From contig NC_019567.1 in NCBI RefSeq assembly GCF_000317895.1, positions 310,001-374,000 on the forward strand: a DNA stretch of 64,000 nt, in the 5' to 3' direction. How positions within the stretch are numbered: the stretch's first letter is position 1; each line of letters begins with the position of its first letter. Below, one piece after another: positions 1 through 8,960 of the stretch. The notes under the pieces were generated by a model. It saw nothing but the letters and a program-made list of their open reading frames with translations. It made no database searches and was not told where the DNA came from. This DNA comes from Bdellovibrio bacteriovorus str. Tiberius. GTDB taxonomy: Bacteria; Bdellovibrionota; Bdellovibrionia; Bdellovibrionales; Bdellovibrionaceae. Both the position numbers and the translations under genes were made by a program.

Positions 1-2
1 AT

Positions 3-173
3 GCCAAACTGGAAGAAGGCCGTCTGTCGATTCTGGCGCCGGTGGGTATTGCACTTTTGGGCTTGAGTGTGGGGCAGGAGATCAACTGGAAGCTTCCAAA
101 TGGACAAAGCAAAAAACTGAAAGTACAGGCGGTGACTTACCAGCCGGAAGCTTCAGGAAATTTTGATCTTTAA
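3..173 (+). CDS. rnk: Rnk/GreA C-terminal-domain regulator (5' truncated by window)
   Basis: Only the last 56 codons are in the window; the reading frame is open to the left edge. The fragment carries the GreA/GreB C-terminal fold signature as found in Rnk: a LAPVGIALLGLSVGQEI stretch followed by W-x-LPNG and a terminal VTYQPEASG. Rnk-type proteins bind RNA polymerase near the secondary channel and modulate nucleotide pools or antagonise GreA. The YQPEA ending fits Rnk better than GreA, but without the N-terminus the distinction stays open. The stop codon overlaps the end of the convergent gene on the other strand by 4 bases. Confidence 0.75.
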   Translation, partial: AKLEEGRLSILAPVGIALLGLSVGQEINWKLPNGQSKKLKVQAVTYQPEASGNFDL

Positions 174-550
174 TCTTTAAGCTCTCGGCACACGAGAGCT
201 TTCTTTTCTTCGTTCTTGGTATAGGTGGCTTTGAATTCACGGCCACCTTGCGAATAGGAAAGCTGCGCATCGACGCGAACGTCTTTCGAATTCCACATTT
301 GCACATAAGTTTGGTTGTCCAAAAGCGGAATCTGATAAACGCGGGCGGGGGTGCTTTCCACCACCACCAGGTTTTGCAGCAGATCGATTTTGCCCATCTG
401 CATGTTTTCTGCAGGATCAAAATACTTCTTCATGCGAATGGAGGAAAAGTTTCCGTACTCGCCGTCGAAGCGGCAGTTGTAGACGGAGCTTTCGTCAGCT
501 TTCGCGGTGACAGCACTTGTGATGATTAAACCCAGAAGCCAGATTCTCAT
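170..550 (-). CDS. Small exported protein, function unknown
   Basis: The 126-residue product starts MRIWLLGLIITSAVTAKADE, a clear Sec signal peptide with likely cleavage after AKA. An upstream in-frame Met at 595 exists, but starting at 550 places the signal peptide at the N-terminus. The mature part is about 105 residues, hydrophilic, with two cysteines (YNC near the start, LVC near the end) that could form a periplasmic disulfide. No family was recognised. It converges with the Rnk-like gene with a 4-base overlap. It is divergent from the quinone oxidoreductase at 676, so the region 551-675 should hold promoters for both. Confidence 0.7.
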   Translation of the reverse strand: MRIWLLGLIITSAVTAKADESSVYNCRFDGEYGNFSSIRMKKYFDPAENMQMGKIDLLQNLVVVESTPARVYQIPLLDNQTYVQMWNSKDVRVDAQLSYSQGGREFKATYTKNEEKKALVCRELKD

Positions 551-675
551 ATAAATCTTATCGTGTTTCAGGCCTTCGGGCTTAACGCCCGGCAACTGGC
601 CTATGGCCCAGTTTCAAAGTCTTGACGGCGGAATATCTGCGGCGCATTTTGAATGAATCCCAGAAGGAGTCACTG

Positions 676-1656
676 ATGCGTGTAATTGAAATCACCCAAC
701 CCGGCGGACCTGAAGTTTTACAAGTGCGCGAGCGTTCAAAGCCTGAACCCTCCGCCACCGAGGTGTTGATTGAAATTCACGCAAGCGGCGTAAATCGCCC
801 GGACTGCGCGCAAAGGCAGGGAAGCTATCCTCCGCCCGCGGGGGCTTCGGATATTCCGGGGCTTGAAGTTGCGGGTAAAATCATCGCAGTCGGAGCGGAT
901 GTCACTCGCTGGAAAACGGGCGACATGGTGTGTGCGTTGGTGACCGGGGGCGGTTACGCGGAATACGTGGCGGCTCCGGAAGGACAGTGTTTGCCGATTC
1001 CGGAAGGCATGAGTCTGATTGAGGCCGCCGCTTTGCCGGAAACCTTCTTCACTGTCTGGACGAACCTGTTTGAAAGCGGTCGCCTGCAAAAAGGCGAAAG
1101 CGTTCTGATTCACGGAGGCGCCGGCGGCATCGGCACCACGGCCATTCAAATGGCGTCCTCCATGGGGGTAAGGGTCTTTACCACTGTGGGAAAAAAAGAA
1201 TCCGTGCAGATCTGTCAGGAGCTGGGGGCCGAGCGTGTAATCCTTTATAAGGAAGAGGATTTTGTCAGCGTGGTGAAATCACTTACGGCGGACAAGGGTG
1301 TGGATGTGATTCTGGATATGGTGGGTGGTGATTACTTCACTCGAAACATTGAAGCGTTGGCTGTGCAGGGGCGTCTGGTTCAGATCGCAACCATGCAAGG
1401 GGCGAAGGTGGAACTTGATTTGCGCAAGGTGATGTTTAAGCGTCTGACTTTGACGGGTTCAACCCTGCGCGCACGTCCAGTGGCGGAAAAGTCCCGCATT
1501 GCCGCGGCGTTGTCGCAGAATATCTGGCCGCTGTTGAATAAAAATCAAATGCGCCCTGTGATTTATAAAGTCTTGAAACTGGAACAGGCCGCTGAGGCCC
1601 ACGCGATGATGGAAGCCAGTCAGCACACCGGAAAGATTGTGCTGACGGCCCGTTAG
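676..1656 (+). CDS. NADPH:quinone oxidoreductase, zinc-independent MDR family (PIG3-like)
   Basis: The product is 326 residues of the medium-chain dehydrogenase/reductase superfamily. The N-terminal GroES-like half contains HASGVNRPDCAQRQG, and the Rossmann half contains HGGAGGIGTTAIQMA for NADPH binding. There are no zinc-binding cysteines, which fits the quinone oxidoreductase branch (PIG3/QOR) that reduces quinones in the cytosol. The start at 676 is chosen because AGAAGGAG lies 6-12 bases upstream; a longer frame beginning at 622 lacks a ribosome site. The gene ends 6 bases before the convergent M14 peptidase gene. The exact quinone substrate cannot be told. Confidence 0.85.
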   Translation: MRVIEITQPGGPEVLQVRERSKPEPSATEVLIEIHASGVNRPDCAQRQGSYPPPAGASDIPGLEVAGKIIAVGADVTRWKTGDMVCALVTGGGYAEYVAAPEGQCLPIPEGMSLIEAAALPETFFTVWTNLFESGRLQKGESVLIHGGAGGIGTTAIQMASSMGVRVFTTVGKKESVQICQELGAERVILYKEEDFVSVVKSLTADKGVDVILDMVGGDYFTRNIEALAVQGRLVQIATMQGAKVELDLRKVMFKRLTLTGSTLRARPVAEKSRIAAALSQNIWPLLNKNQMRPVIYKVLKLEQAAEAHAMMEASQHTGKIVLTAR

Positions 1657-1662
1657 ACAAGA

Positions 1663-2529
1663 CTATTCCAAGTGCTCTCTTTGACGGGAGCTCTTGTCAC
1701 ATTTGCCGGTGAAGGCATGATTCACAGCGCGCTGTTTCGGCGCGTTTTCAAAGAAGCGGCGCAGACCCGGCACATTCACTTCAATCATTTGTTTCATCTG
1801 ATTCTGGGACGGGGAATGAGTCGTGCCCATTTCAAAGAGCAAAGACCACACGCCGTGTTTCCAGTAAGCATAGTCTTCAAAGGCACCGTCGGCGGCGTAA
1901 AGAAGTTCTTTGGAGTTTCCGACTTCATAACCGCTTTCCACCACCGCATCTTTTGAAAGACCGATGAAGGTGCTGTCGTATTCAGTTTTGGTGTCACGGG
2001 TAGAAAAGCCCCAGGGATACAGAACGGCCGGCCAGTGGGTGTGCAAGGTGGCAGAACTTACGATCTTGGCGTCTTCCAGGAATTCCGCCAAAGCTTTGGT
2101 GGCCTTGGAACGGTGAGAAGTTCCGCTCACACACGGCCCCGGGTAATCGCGGTTTGGATCGACAGACCCCGCGGAAGTACGCTCATAGCGGTTGCGCGAA
2201 TTGTATCCGGAGATATTCAGTACCGGAATCACGTACACGGTGTGACCTGGAATTGGATTTCTGGCAAAAGCTTCTGCAGCACCCAGGGCTACGGCGGTGG
2301 AGCCGTATTCATTGCCGTGGTGAGTGGCAACAATCAGATCAGCAATTTCACCGTTTCCGATTTTAAGACCCGAGATCATCTGGCCGGAATCAGACGGACC
2401 GATATCGATCCATTGAGCGTTGGTGGGATTTTCCTGAACAATGCGGCGAAGAGTGTCAGTCACACTCGCGTAATTGCTTGCAGGAGCGGCTTTCGTCATC
2501 AGAAATAAAGACAGAGTCATTTCTAGCAT
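1663..2529 (-). CDS. Exported M14-type zinc carboxypeptidase
   Basis: The protein has the metallocarboxypeptidase M14 motif set in order: HHGNE (HxxE zinc ligands), NRDYP (substrate carboxylate binding), a third zinc ligand in LHTHWP, and the general-base glutamate in LLFEMG. Family members remove C-terminal residues from peptides or cleave peptidoglycan stem peptides in the periplasm. Starts at 2529 or 2520 give a short hydrophobic leader (TLSLFLMTKAAPAS) that looks like a signal peptide; the 2589 start does not. At about 285 residues it is compact, like the bacterial murein-peptide-amidase type. In a predator it could act on prey peptides, but that is inference. Confidence 0.8.
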   Translation of the reverse strand: MLEMTLSLFLMTKAAPASNYASVTDTLRRIVQENPTNAQWIDIGPSDSGQMISGLKIGNGEIADLIVATHHGNEYGSTAVALGAAEAFARNPIPGHTVYVIPVLNISGYNSRNRYERTSAGSVDPNRDYPGPCVSGTSHRSKATKALAEFLEDAKIVSSATLHTHWPAVLYPWGFSTRDTKTEYDSTFIGLSKDAVVESGYEVGNSKELLYAADGAFEDYAYWKHGVWSLLFEMGTTHSPSQNQMKQMIEVNVPGLRRFFENAPKQRAVNHAFTGKCDKSSRQREHLE

Positions 2530-2643
2530 GAATTCAGGCTGGGCGCGTTCCTGTCTTAAGTCAAAAGTCCCCCAACCAATCTGGATCAAGGTCCAAAAGG
2601 TACCTGCTTACTTTTTCCGAAGCGCTGTGCCACAGTCAAGAGT

Positions 2644-3543
2644 ATGAATTTTCCCGCTCCGTTTGTGAACAACATCCGCGATACTTTTGGCATTGCTGGC
2701 GAAGAATGGCTGCAAAGTCTTCCCTCATTGTTGCGGGGTCTTTGTCAGCGTTGGGATCTGACGATCACCGGGCGTGCCGAAGATCTGTCCTATAACTTTG
2801 TCGGATACGCGCGTACCAATGCCGATAAAAAACCTGTGGTCCTCAAAGTTCTATGTCCGGATGGGATTCTGGATAAAGAACTGCAATGGCTGAAATATTA
2901 TCCCGAAGTCACTCCCGCGGTTTTGGCAGTACAAGCTGATCAGCGGGCCTTTATGATGCAGATGGTTTCGCCCGGGAATTCTTTAAAGTCACTGGTGAAA
3001 CAAGGCAAGGATGCTGAAGCCACCGCGGTGATTGCAGAAATGATCCGGTCGTTGGGAAAAGAGCGCCCGGCGGGACCACTGCCTTACAAGCATGTGCGTG
3101 ATTTTCTGCCGTCGCTATCACTGTTGCACGGAAAGCTTCCTTCTGAATTGGTCCTGCTGGTGGCGGTTCTTTATGATGAACTTTGCATGACATCCCCACG
3201 GGATGTTCTTTTGCACGGGGATCTTCATCATGACAATATTCTGGCTTCTGTTGATGGCTGGAAGATCATTGATCCACATGGTTATGTAGGCGATCCGGCC
3301 TTTGAAGTCGGGGCGATGATTTCAAATCCTCTGGATTATTATCCTTCGGAGCAGCCTCTGGAAAAGATTCTGGATCAGCGACTGGACATTCTTTATCGGG
3401 AACTTGCGATGGATCCGTATCGGATTCTGGGCTGGGCATTTTGTTATTCAATGCTGTCAGCCGCTTGGAGCGTGGAAGACCGCCAAGAGGTCCCCGAGAA
3501 TCTTTTGCAGATCGTGCGGATTCTGGGCAGCAAATTGACATGA
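2644..3543 (+). CDS. Aminoglycoside 6-phosphotransferase / hydroxyurea phosphotransferase family kinase
   Basis: The 299-residue protein shows the APH(6)/streptomycin 6-kinase pattern. An N-terminal lobe carries the ATP lysine in PVVLKVLCP. The C-terminal lobe has the catalytic loop LLHGDLHHDNIL (Brenner motif HGDxHxxN) and the metal-binding IDPHGYVGDPAFEVG. Family members phosphorylate aminoglycosides or related small molecules with ATP in the cytosol. A chromosomal copy of this divergent kind need not give resistance; it may be a metabolite kinase. It stands alone, with a 100-base gap before it and 86 bases after it. Confidence 0.75.
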   Translation: MNFPAPFVNNIRDTFGIAGEEWLQSLPSLLRGLCQRWDLTITGRAEDLSYNFVGYARTNADKKPVVLKVLCPDGILDKELQWLKYYPEVTPAVLAVQADQRAFMMQMVSPGNSLKSLVKQGKDAEATAVIAEMIRSLGKERPAGPLPYKHVRDFLPSLSLLHGKLPSELVLLVAVLYDELCMTSPRDVLLHGDLHHDNILASVDGWKIIDPHGYVGDPAFEVGAMISNPLDYYPSEQPLEKILDQRLDILYRELAMDPYRILGWAFCYSMLSAAWSVEDRQEVPENLLQIVRILGSKLT

Positions 3544-3629
3544 TTAGTGCCTGATATTGCGGAAACCCCTGACAGAAAACATCCGGACAAAGGCCTTCGC
3601 TGAAATTAGAATAAGAACAGGGGGCGTTT

Positions 3630-4244
3630 ATGTTGAATGAAAATCCTCTGGGCGAAATCCAAAAACTTGAAAATGATATCTATCGTCTGCAGCGTCGGCT
3701 GGAACTTTTAAGAAAAGACAATCCTCCGCTGGAAGTAAAAAACTACATCTTCAAAAACCTTTATGGCGAAGTCACCTTGCGCGATCTCTTTGATGGCAAG
3801 GACCGGCTGCTGGCCATTCACAATATGGGGCAGGGCTGCCGTTCCTGCACGTTGTGGGCGGATGGTTATAATGCTTTCTTGCCGGCCCTGGAAGATCAAT
3901 TCACCGTGGTGATGTTTTCAAAGGATTCACCCGAAGTGCAGCGGCGTTTCGCTAATGACCGTGGCTGGAGATTTAATATGGTGTCTCACGGGGGCGGCCT
4001 TTATATCCGCGAACAGAGTGTAGTGCCGGGAAAAAACAATATGCCGGGGTTGGTGTACTATGAACGGCGCGGAGAGCGCATCTTTAAAAAGAACAGCACT
4101 GTCGTGGGCCCAGGGGACACCTTCTGCCCGGTGTGGAGTCTGCTTAGCCTTGCCGGTATCGGGATGGATGAATGGACGCCCCAGTATCATTACTGGAGCC
4201 GTCCTGAAAGAATGGATGACGGGGGTATGAACCTCAGTCTTTAG
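3630..4244 (+). CDS. DUF899-like thioredoxin-fold protein
   Basis: The 204-residue product starts with an amphipathic helix (LQRRLELLRKDN) and continues into a thioredoxin-like domain. It has GCRSCTLWADG, a CxxC-type site at the usual position, then FTVVMFSKDSPE and a late GDTFCPVWSLLSL segment. This order matches the DUF899 family of predicted dithiol oxidoreductases, whose role is undetermined. A GGGGG ribosome site precedes the ATG. The stop codon overlaps the stop of the convergent pirin gene by 4 bases. Confidence 0.6.
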   Translation: MLNENPLGEIQKLENDIYRLQRRLELLRKDNPPLEVKNYIFKNLYGEVTLRDLFDGKDRLLAIHNMGQGCRSCTLWADGYNAFLPALEDQFTVVMFSKDSPEVQRRFANDRGWRFNMVSHGGGLYIREQSVVPGKNNMPGLVYYERRGERIFKKNSTVVGPGDTFCPVWSLLSLAGIGMDEWTPQYHYWSRPERMDDGGMNLSL

Positions 4245-5089
4245 CCGAATTTTCCGGCCTGATAGTCTTCAATGGCCTCAATGATTTCTGCTTTGGTGTT
4301 CATCACAAACGGCCCGTGGGAAATCACGGGTTCATTGAAAGGATCAGCATGAGCAAAAAGAATCACAGCATCTTCTTCCGCATTCACCCTCAGGGTGTCA
4401 CCGTCGTTGTTAAACTCAACCAACTGAAATCTTTCGGCGGTCTGTCCGTTGACGGTCACAGTTCCACGCACAACATAAAAGAAAACATTTCGCGGGGCTG
4501 AAGCGCTCAGGTCCAATTGGGCGGATGATTTCAGGTGAAGCACCTGGCACTGAATATCCACCAAAGGATTGAATGCGCCGTTTTCCCCCAGCCAGCTGCC
4601 AGAAATCACTTCGACGGTCACTTTACCGTCGTCGGTTTTGATCTTTGGAATGTCCGGGGCTTGCAAACCTTTGTAGTTGGGTTTGGTGCGTTTAAGTTTC
4701 GCGGGAAGATTCACCCACAACTGAAGAATCTCCAGCGGGCCGCCATTTTTCATGAACTCGGCAGAGGACACTTCTTCATGGATCAGTCCGTCTCCGGCTG
4801 TCATCCATTGCACGCCACCGGCGTTGATCACGCTTTCGTGCCCGCCGCTGTCACGGTGGGCGATGTCGCCTTCAAGGATAAAGGTCACCGTTTCAAAGCC
4901 GCGGTGCGGATGCGGGCCGAAGGGCAATCCATGATTCGGGGAGGGGTAAGTCTGCGGACCGTGATGATTCAAAAACAAAAACGGATCCACGATGCGCACC
5001 TGATTGGTGGGAAGTGCGCGTCGGGTGACAAGATCGTCAATATCCTCACGGATTGCGGAGGCCACTTGTTTTATTGATCGTTGCTTCAT
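4241..5089 (-). CDS. Pirin-family cupin protein
   Basis: The 282-residue product has the pirin N-terminal cupin signature: LNHHGPQTYPSPNHGLPFGPHPHRGFETVTFILEG in outline, with metal ligands in PHPHRG and IHEE. A second cupin half follows (LVEFNNDGDTLRV). Pirins bind iron and several have quercetinase activity or act as redox-sensing regulators. The start at 5089 is set by AAAGGAA 6 bases upstream; the frame could begin at 5176 but lacks a ribosome site. It overlaps the end of the STAS-domain gene by 44 bases, so the two are probably co-transcribed and translationally linked. Confidence 0.85.
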   Translation of the reverse strand: MKQRSIKQVASAIREDIDDLVTRRALPTNQVRIVDPFLFLNHHGPQTYPSPNHGLPFGPHPHRGFETVTFILEGDIAHRDSGGHESVINAGGVQWMTAGDGLIHEEVSSAEFMKNGGPLEILQLWVNLPAKLKRTKPNYKGLQAPDIPKIKTDDGKVTVEVISGSWLGENGAFNPLVDIQCQVLHLKSSAQLDLSASAPRNVFFYVVRGTVTVNGQTAERFQLVEFNNDGDTLRVNAEEDAVILFAHADPFNEPVISHGPFVMNTKAEIIEAIEDYQAGKFG

Positions 5090-5456
5090 CCGGTTCCTTT
5101 TCCGCCAGCCAGGCGCGGGCCTGATCCAGCTCTTTACGGGTGAAAACTTCAATGTCAGTGCCCACAATCGGATCAAAGAAATTACTGACGTTTTTCACCC
5201 AGTGGATGTCTGTCACTATAGCAGCTTTTGGGATTTTCTTGAGATTTTTTATCCCGAAACGAAGGTCTTTCCAGAAGGCCGCAAGTTCGATCTTGCCGAT
5301 ATCACGCACTTCTTCCAGAACACTGACTTCACCCCAGTCATCAATACGTTTTTGTATCAGATTCAGAAGGGGTACGACGGAATCCTTACTAATATCCCCG
5401 TCGACCAGGATTTCTATGTATTTGAATTCGGGGTGTTCAGCGGTCACTTTCAACAT
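5046..5456 (-). CDS. STAS/SpoIIAA-like domain protein
   Basis: The 136-residue cytosolic protein fits the SpoIIAA-like (STAS/SEC14-type) family: KYIEILVDGDISKDSV, a central AAFWKDLRFGIKNLKKIPKAAIVTDIHWV, and a terminal FTRKELDQARAWLAE. The order is typical of small stand-alone STAS proteins, some of which bind lipids or nucleotides; the function here is unknown. The start at 5456 follows AAGGAG; the frame to 5546 is rejected for lack of a ribosome site. The 3' end runs 44 bases into pirin. Confidence 0.75.
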   Translation of the reverse strand: MLKVTAEHPEFKYIEILVDGDISKDSVVPLLNLIQKRIDDWGEVSVLEEVRDIGKIELAAFWKDLRFGIKNLKKIPKAAIVTDIHWVKNVSNFFDPIVGTDIEVFTRKELDQARAWLAEKEPDEATINKTSGLRNP

Positions 5457-5567
5457 GGCAAACTCCTTCTTGCGGATGAGCTTGTTATCGTCTTTCACAA
5501 GGTTCGGCGGGGACAAATTAAATTCCCCCTCCTTGTTGAACAGCAAACTGCGTGGTAGCGTTCAGGC

Positions 5568-6728
5568 ATGAAATCAGTGACTTCTGTTCTTCCCAGTGTG
5601 GCGACAGGCATCGTGGCGGTGCTGGTGGGCTTTGCAAGCTCCGTGGCCCTTCTTTTTCAAGCGGCCCAAGCTGCGGGTGCCACGCCGTCTCAGGCCAGCT
5701 CCTGGGTCTTTGCCGTTTGTGTCGGGGCGGGGTTGGTTTCCATTCTTTTCTCGTGGCATTACAAGATGCCGATTCTTGCCGCGTGGTCCACACCCGGCAC
5801 CGCTTTGTTGGTGGCAAGTTTTGCAGCGCCCATTCCGATGCCGGAAGTGATCGGAGCTTTTGTTTTCTGTGGTGTGCTGATTGTGCTATCCGGGGTCACG
5901 GGTATTTTTGCCCGCGTGGCCAACCGTATCCCGGTGGCGTTGGCGTCGGCCATGCTTGCCGGAGTATTGGTGCGTTTTGGGATGGATGTGTTTCATTCTT
6001 TGAAAGCACAACCAGTGCTGGTGCTGATCATGCTGGCGGTTTATTTTGCCGCCCGCCGATTCAGTCCGCGCTTTTCCGTATTGTTTGTGTTGTTGGCGGG
6101 TGTGCTGGTGGCGCAAGTGCAGGGGATGCTGGATTTTTCTTCCGTGCACCTTGAATTTGCCAAACCTGAATTTGTGATCCCTGCGTTTTCTTTCCCGGTG
6201 ATGGTCGGGATCGGATTGCCACTGTTTGTGGTGACGATGGCTTCACAGAATCTGACCGGGGTGGCGGTGTTAAAAGCTTCAGGTTATCAGCCGCCGATTT
6301 CTCCGGTGATCACTGGAACAGGGCTTGCCACGATGTTGCTGGCACCCTTTGGGGCGTTTTCGGTGAACTTTGCGGCGATCACGGCGGCGATCTGTGCCGG
6401 GCCGGAAGCCCATAAAGATCCCGCCAAGCGCTATATCAGTTCTATTTCCGCGGGGGCTTTTTATCTGCTGATTTCACTTTTTGCCGCCTCGATCATGGCG
6501 GTGTTTGCAGCCTTCCCGAAAGAGCTGGTTTTGTCGGTGGCGGGCATTGCTTTGTTTGCGACGATTGCGAACGGTTTGGCTTCCGCCATGCGCGAGGACT
6601 GGAGCCGTGAGGCCGCACTGCTCACGTTCCTGGTGACAGCTTCGGGTGTGACGTTGTGGGGGATTGGTTCGCCGTTTTGGGGCTTGATCGCCGGAGGCAT
6701 TGGCCTTGTGGTGACAAGGCCAAAATAA
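5568..6728 (+). CDS. BenE-family benzoate/H+ symporter-like permease
   Basis: The 386-residue, very hydrophobic product has about 11-12 predicted membrane spans and matches BenE: an N-terminal GIVAVLVGFASSVALLFQAA, then SWHYKMPILAAWSTPGTALL, and the later FVVTMASQNLTGVAVLKASGYQPP and FGAFSVNFAAITAAICAGPEAH. BenE transporters import aromatic acids with protons across the inner membrane. No benzoate-degradation genes are nearby, so the substrate may be something else. The start ATG has only a weak upstream site. It abuts the convergent rsmG gene with no gap. Confidence 0.85.
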   Translation: MKSVTSVLPSVATGIVAVLVGFASSVALLFQAAQAAGATPSQASSWVFAVCVGAGLVSILFSWHYKMPILAAWSTPGTALLVASFAAPIPMPEVIGAFVFCGVLIVLSGVTGIFARVANRIPVALASAMLAGVLVRFGMDVFHSLKAQPVLVLIMLAVYFAARRFSPRFSVLFVLLAGVLVAQVQGMLDFSSVHLEFAKPEFVIPAFSFPVMVGIGLPLFVVTMASQNLTGVAVLKASGYQPPISPVITGTGLATMLLAPFGAFSVNFAAITAAICAGPEAHKDPAKRYISSISAGAFYLLISLFAASIMAVFAAFPKELVLSVAGIALFATIANGLASAMREDWSREAALLTFLVTASGVTLWGIGSPFWGLIAGGIGLVVTRPK

Positions 6729-7346
6729 TTAAATCAGAACCAGATGACGTTCCACTTCCAGCACCGGAGAGCTCAGGGGCTGGATAGTGACTTTCAGGTC
6801 CTTGAACTTCTTGCGGGCTAAAGTGACTTCTTCGTCGATTTTTTCTTTGCGGCCTTTTAGCAGGAAGTACTTGCCGCCTTTTTTATAATAATCACGGCTG
6901 AATTCCAGAATCACATCCACCGGCTTGAAGGCGCGGGAAGAAACCACTTCGATCTTTTCAAGCTTGGGCGGGATCTCGCCGTGAATGCGCAGGTTCGGCG
7001 CAATGCTTATGCAGCGATTTAAAAATTCCTGCTTCAGTTTTGATTTTTCAAACAGGTGGTATTCCACGTTCGGGAACTGAATGGCATAGATCACACCCGG
7101 AAGACCCCCGCCGGATCCAAAATCCGCAGCGACTTTGATGTCTTTTGGGAAGTCCTTGATTGGCAACAGGCAGTCGATGACGTGATTGTCGATCAATTCC
7201 TCGTAGGTCATTTTACGACTGATCAGATTCAGCTCTTCATTGGAGGACCACAACAGATCCAGATACGCCTTTAGCTGAGGCAGGGCGGCTTCGTTGAAAC
7301 CAAGCTGTAAAAAGACCGGACGACGTTTTTCGAAATGTTCAGACAT
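6729..7346 (-). CDS. rsmG: 16S rRNA m7G527 methyltransferase RsmG
   Basis: The product is 205 residues, close to the usual ~207. It carries the SAM-binding motif AADFGSGGGLPGVIYA, the preceding NLISRKMTYEELIDNHVIDCLL segment and the VVSSRAFKP motif. These identify RsmG (GidB), which methylates N7 of G527 of 16S rRNA. In many genomes rsmG sits by mnmG and parA; here it is isolated between BenE and a lipoprotein gene. Confidence 0.92.
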   Translation of the reverse strand: MSEHFEKRRPVFLQLGFNEAALPQLKAYLDLLWSSNEELNLISRKMTYEELIDNHVIDCLLPIKDFPKDIKVAADFGSGGGLPGVIYAIQFPNVEYHLFEKSKLKQEFLNRCISIAPNLRIHGEIPPKLEKIEVVSSRAFKPVDVILEFSRDYYKKGGKYFLLKGRKEKIDEEVTLARKKFKDLKVTIQPLSSPVLEVERHLVLI

Positions 7347-7542
7347 CCCCCAGTTGTAAAGACTTCGTCGCCAAAAGGGAAGGTCAGACTCTAGAGCCGT
7401 TCACTTTTTTGCCTCGAACAGGCCTTCGGTGTGTAGGAAATCCATGATTTTCGGTTTACGGAAAAAGGCCCAGAAAATTACAAAAACTTCGACAGTTTGA
7501 GCCACAGTCAAGCACAGGGAAATTTATGCCGATGGGTTAAGA

Positions 7543-8307
7543 ATGAAAAGCACCCCTCAACACAAACTATTCTTCGTAGTCGCCCTGTTGCTTGTTGTTC
7601 AGATCCTGGCGGGTTGTAAATCCTCTAGCTCTTCGACGGTAGGTTCTTCGGAAAACTCCTCGTCGTCGACTCCTGATACCGATACCGGCACCACGACGCC
7701 GGATCCAGTGGAGCCGGAAGTGGTTCCGCCGGTGACGCCTCCTTCGGTGGATAATAATCTGCGCGAAGTCATTCCTCTTTGGGAAGACAAGGTCGCTGAT
7801 GGCAAGGCCTGGTCCACGCATGTTTATAGTGCGCTGGATAAACTGGGTCCGAATCTGCTGGACGTGATGCCGGCGGACCGCAGCTTGTTTTGTCCGAAGT
7901 ATTTCGGTTTGTCCTATGCACAGCGCAAGCAGTATTGGGCTTTTGTGCTGTCATCCATGGTCAGATTTGAGAGTAACTTTAAAACCGAGACCTCTTACAC
8001 CGAGGACTTCAACGACAGCAACGGCAATCGTGTGATCAGCCGGGGTCTGCTGCAGATTTCCATCGAATCAGGCAATGCTTATGGCTGTGGCTTTAAGTCC
8101 ACCAAAGATCTTCATGATCCTTTGCAAAACCTGAGCTGTGGTATCAGAATTCTGGATCGCTGGGTGGGTCGCGACGGACGTATTGCCGGCAAAGTGGACG
8201 GTGCCTGGAAAGGTGGCGCCCGTTACTGGTCTGTGTTGCGCGCCGGTGACAAGACCAGCTATAAGTCCATCGTCAGCTGGAGCCAGAATCTGTCCATTTG
8301 CAAGTAG
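7543..8307 (+). CDS. Lipoprotein with lysozyme-like (SLT) domain
   Basis: The 254-residue product begins with a lipoprotein signal (VVQILAGC lipobox; acylated Cys at residue 24). A Ser/Thr/Pro-rich low-complexity linker follows to about residue 75. The C-terminal domain shows the transglycosylase order: WAFVLSSMVRFESNF with the likely catalytic Glu, SRGLLQISIESG, and LHDPLQNLSCGIRILDRWV. It is probably a membrane-anchored murein lytic enzyme acting on own or prey wall. The GLLQIS segment in place of the usual GLMQI is a mild divergence. It is single, with a 196-base upstream gap. Confidence 0.75.
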   Translation: MKSTPQHKLFFVVALLLVVQILAGCKSSSSSTVGSSENSSSSTPDTDTGTTTPDPVEPEVVPPVTPPSVDNNLREVIPLWEDKVADGKAWSTHVYSALDKLGPNLLDVMPADRSLFCPKYFGLSYAQRKQYWAFVLSSMVRFESNFKTETSYTEDFNDSNGNRVISRGLLQISIESGNAYGCGFKSTKDLHDPLQNLSCGIRILDRWVGRDGRIAGKVDGAWKGGARYWSVLRAGDKTSYKSIVSWSQNLSICK

Positions 8308-8313
8308 ATCGTT

Positions 8314-8341
8314 TTGATCTTCACCGGATCGGTGCTATGCT
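8314..8341 (+). promoter_or_regulatory. Predicted sigma-70-type promoter of tpx
   Basis: A -35-like TTGATC at 8314-8319 and a -10-like TATGCT at 8336-8341 are separated by 16 bases. A TG one base before the -10 gives an extended -10. Transcription would start near 8348, leaving a leader of about 20 bases with the AAAGGAG site just before the tpx ATG. Confidence 0.5.
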
Positions 8342-8368
8342 GGGTTCGCTTTAACAAAAGGAGCATCC

Positions 8369-8866
8369 ATGGCATCGATCACACTCAAGGGCAATCCCGT
8401 TAACACTTCCGGCACTCTTCCTGAAGCGGGCACTGCCGCCAAAGACTTCAAATTTGTGCGCAACGATCTTTCTGAAGTCTCTTTGAACACCTTCGCAGGC
8501 AAAAAGAAAGTTTTGAACATCTTCCCAAGCGTGGACACCGGCACTTGTGCGGCGTCTGTTCGTCGTTTCAATCAGGAAGCTTCCAATCTGGATAACACAG
8601 TTGTTCTGAACATCTCTGCGGATCTTCCATTTGCTCAAGCCCGTTTCTGCGGCGCTGAAGGCATCAAGAACTGCGAGACTGTTTCCACTTTCCGCAGCTC
8701 TTTCGGCAAGGACTGGGGCGTTCAGATCACGGATTCCCCTTTGGCGGGTCTTCTTTCCCGTGCGGTGGTGACTCTTTCTGCTGACAACAAGGTTTTGTAT
8801 GTTGAGCAGGTGTCCGAGATCGTGAATGAGCCGAATTACGAAGCGGCTTTGGCGTCTTTGAAGTAA
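8369..8866 (+). CDS. tpx: Thiol peroxidase Tpx
   Basis: The 165-residue product is a 2-Cys atypical peroxiredoxin of the Tpx class. It has the [20 protein letters not shown] motif with the peroxidatic Cys near residue 60 and a resolving Cys in ARFCGAEG near residue 94. It reduces alkyl and hydrogen peroxides using thioredoxin, in the cytosol or periplasm. Here no signal peptide is seen, so it is cytosolic. A thioredoxin reductase gene lies about 51 kb away in this window. AAAGGAG lies 6 bases upstream of the ATG. A strong terminator follows, so it is monocistronic. Confidence 0.95.
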   Translation: MASITLKGNPVNTSGTLPEAGTAAKDFKFVRNDLSEVSLNTFAGKKKVLNIFPSVDTGTCAASVRRFNQEASNLDNTVVLNISADLPFAQARFCGAEGIKNCETVSTFRSSFGKDWGVQITDSPLAGLLSRAVVTLSADNKVLYVEQVSEIVNEPNYEAALASLK

Positions 8867-8885
8867 TCAGGTCTGTTATAATTGC

Positions 8886-8925
8886 AAAGCGGCTTTGGGC
8901 GAAGGCTTAAAGCCGCTTTTTTTTG
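8886..8925 (+). terminator. Intrinsic terminator of tpx
   Basis: A perfect 11-bp stem (AAAGCGGCTTT at 8886-8896 with its complement at 8909-8919) with a 12-base loop runs into a T-rich tract. It follows the tpx stop by about 20 bases. Confidence 0.85.
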
Positions 8926-8960
8926 TCTCTTTTCAACAGGTTGTGGTACACCTGCGCCCT

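Noticed and set aside
7509-7535. Possible sigma-28 promoter (TCAA ... GCCGATGG) before the SLT lipoprotein
   Set aside because: The -35 part is poor, and the start would lie at the ATG with no room for a ribosome site.
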